This document shows, piece by piece, positions 63,370 through 64,000 of a DNA stretch of 64,000 nucleotides. This DNA is from Bacillus sp. DTU_2020_1000418_1_SI_GHA_SEK_038 (GTDB lineage: Bacteria > Bacillota > Bacilli > Bacillales > Cytobacillaceae), in assembly GCF_032341175.1 (NCBI RefSeq), contig NZ_CP135435.1, forward strand, positions 806,001 to 870,000, written 5' to 3'. Made by a program: the position numbers and the translations under genes. The first letter of the stretch is position 1. Every line of letters begins with the position of its first letter. The notes below the pieces were generated by a model. The model saw only the letters and a list, made by a program, of their open reading frames with translations, made no database searches and was not told the origin of the DNA.

Positions 63370-64000
63370 TTATTCAGATTGAATAATAGGAGCTATTATT
63401 TCAATACTGTTAGTCCAGATGCCCCCACTATAATTTTTAGGAAGGCGCTCTAAATCTTTTTCTTTATCAAAACCTTCCGACCACCCGCCATCTCCTCCTA
63501 CAATGATGACTCGGGAATCAACCTTTTCCATCCGATTTATAAACTTATTTGACCATCCCCATACCAAAGGAGCATATTTCTCTGGAAGATGAATTTGCGA
63601 ATGATGACAGGATGAGGGGACATATCCTGTCCAACCAACCGCCAAATAAGGCAGCATACAACTTTTCAGAGTAGCCATTGACATGAGACGGAGGGTCGGA
63701 AGTTGTTCGTTTAAAGTTTCAATTGGCCGATCGCCGCCATAAACCGTTAGTTGATTTAAACGTTCTTCTGGCAGTTCAGAGAGAAAATTAGCAAGCTCCA
63801 CCCCTTCTGCTGGATCATTGCTTTTAATATGAATGAGAAATGATACATTTGGAAAAAAGCTCAGTACTTCATCAAGTGTTGGCATTAGCCCAACGCCTTT
63901 GCCGCGAAAGGGAAACGTCTTCCCATTATCAGCCGTGTACCCATAGCCTATATCTAATTGTTTCAATTCCTCCATAGTGTGTTCCCTCGTAACACCTTCC
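63370..64000 (-). CDS. Glycerophosphodiester phosphodiesterase family protein, cut by the right edge
   Basis: The frame is open to the window end, so the N-terminus and the metal-binding HR-G and E-x-D part lie outside. The visible part begins GVTREHTMEELKQLDIGYGY, TLDEVLSFFPNVSFLIHIKS, typical of the GDPD barrel, and continues to IVGGDGGWSEGFD. In the canonical enzyme the strand after TLxEVL reads L-x-I-E-I-K; here it is FLIHIKS, so the Glu metal ligand is replaced by His. It may be a divergent member. Role: release of alcohol from glycerophosphodiesters (family knowledge). Confidence 0.8.
   Translation of the reverse strand, partial: EGVTREHTMEELKQLDIGYGYTADNGKTFPFRGKGVGLMPTLDEVLSFFPNVSFLIHIKSNDPAEGVELANFLSELPEERLNQLTVYGGDRPIETLNEQLPTLRLMSMATLKSCMLPYLAVGWTGYVPSSCHHSQIHLPEKYAPLVWGWSNKFINRMEKVDSRVIIVGGDGGWSEGFDKEKDLERLPKNYSGGIWTNSIEIIAPIIQSE

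Overview
The window looks like chromosomal DNA of a Gram-positive, AT-rich member of the Bacillaceae. Strong GGAGG-type ribosome binding sites, frequent TTG and GTG starts, compact T-tailed terminators, lipoprotein signal peptides and Bacillus-like families (YesM/YesN-type two-component pair, GrpB-type protein, monomeric sarcosine oxidase) all point that way. No rRNA, tRNA, CRISPR array or intact mobile element was seen. Gene remnants are frequent (at least nine) and mark turnover between the catabolic blocks.

Layout. 0-10 kb: general genes (a c-di-GMP protein cut by the left edge, FMN reductase, DMT transporter with a divergent LysR regulator, GrpB-like protein, signal peptidase I, GNAT, histidine phosphatase) with a decayed flavin oxidoreductase and a decayed thiamine-diphosphate enzyme. 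10-24 kb: an organosulfonate island. A dicarboxylate-type symporter and a TauE/SafE exporter are followed by a minus-strand operon coding for a three-subunit fumarate-reductase-like complex, the two subunits of a class I fumarase-like hydratase, a YeiH-type putative sulfate exporter and a second TauE/SafE exporter. On the plus strand lie a ruined slcC, then suyA, suyB and comC of sulfolactate metabolism. The island ends with a GntR/FadR-type regulator. Four copies of the identical 13-mer ATTGGTTGGGTCA, plus a degenerate fifth, lie just downstream of the -10 boxes of tauE, the fumarate-reductase operon, slcC, suyAB and gntR, so these units read as one regulon.

24-39 kb: an integrase remnant, then a sigma-54 activator gene and a hydantoin or N-methylhydantoin cluster behind a -24/-12 promoter (hyuA, hyuB, an N-carbamoyl amino acid hydrolase, two NCS1 permeases, a hydantoin-type racemase, a cupin), then a monomeric sarcosine oxidase. 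39-54 kb: three cytosine-deaminase-like amidohydrolases, two oligopeptide-type binding lipoproteins, one ABC transporter (two permeases, two ATPases), and a histidine kinase/response regulator/SSS-symporter operon. 54-56 kb is a graveyard of gene fragments around a DoxX gene. 56-64 kb: a PLP enzyme, a DMT transporter, an IclR regulator, an MFS transporter, an M20 hydrolase, a VOC protein, a DUF2164 protein and a glycerophosphodiesterase-like gene cut by the right edge.

How the parts may work together. The best candidate for an undescribed system is the sulfonate island. Fumarate-reductase-like and fumarase-like enzymes share an operon with two sulfite/sulfate exporters and an operator with the sulfolactate sulfo-lyase. 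This suggests catabolism of a sulfonated C4 dicarboxylate such as sulfosuccinate (dehydrogenation, hydration, desulfonation, sulfite export) beside (R)-sulfolactate use. The second candidate is a route from creatinine or N-methylhydantoin through N-carbamoylsarcosine to sarcosine and glycine. Both are inferences from gene content.
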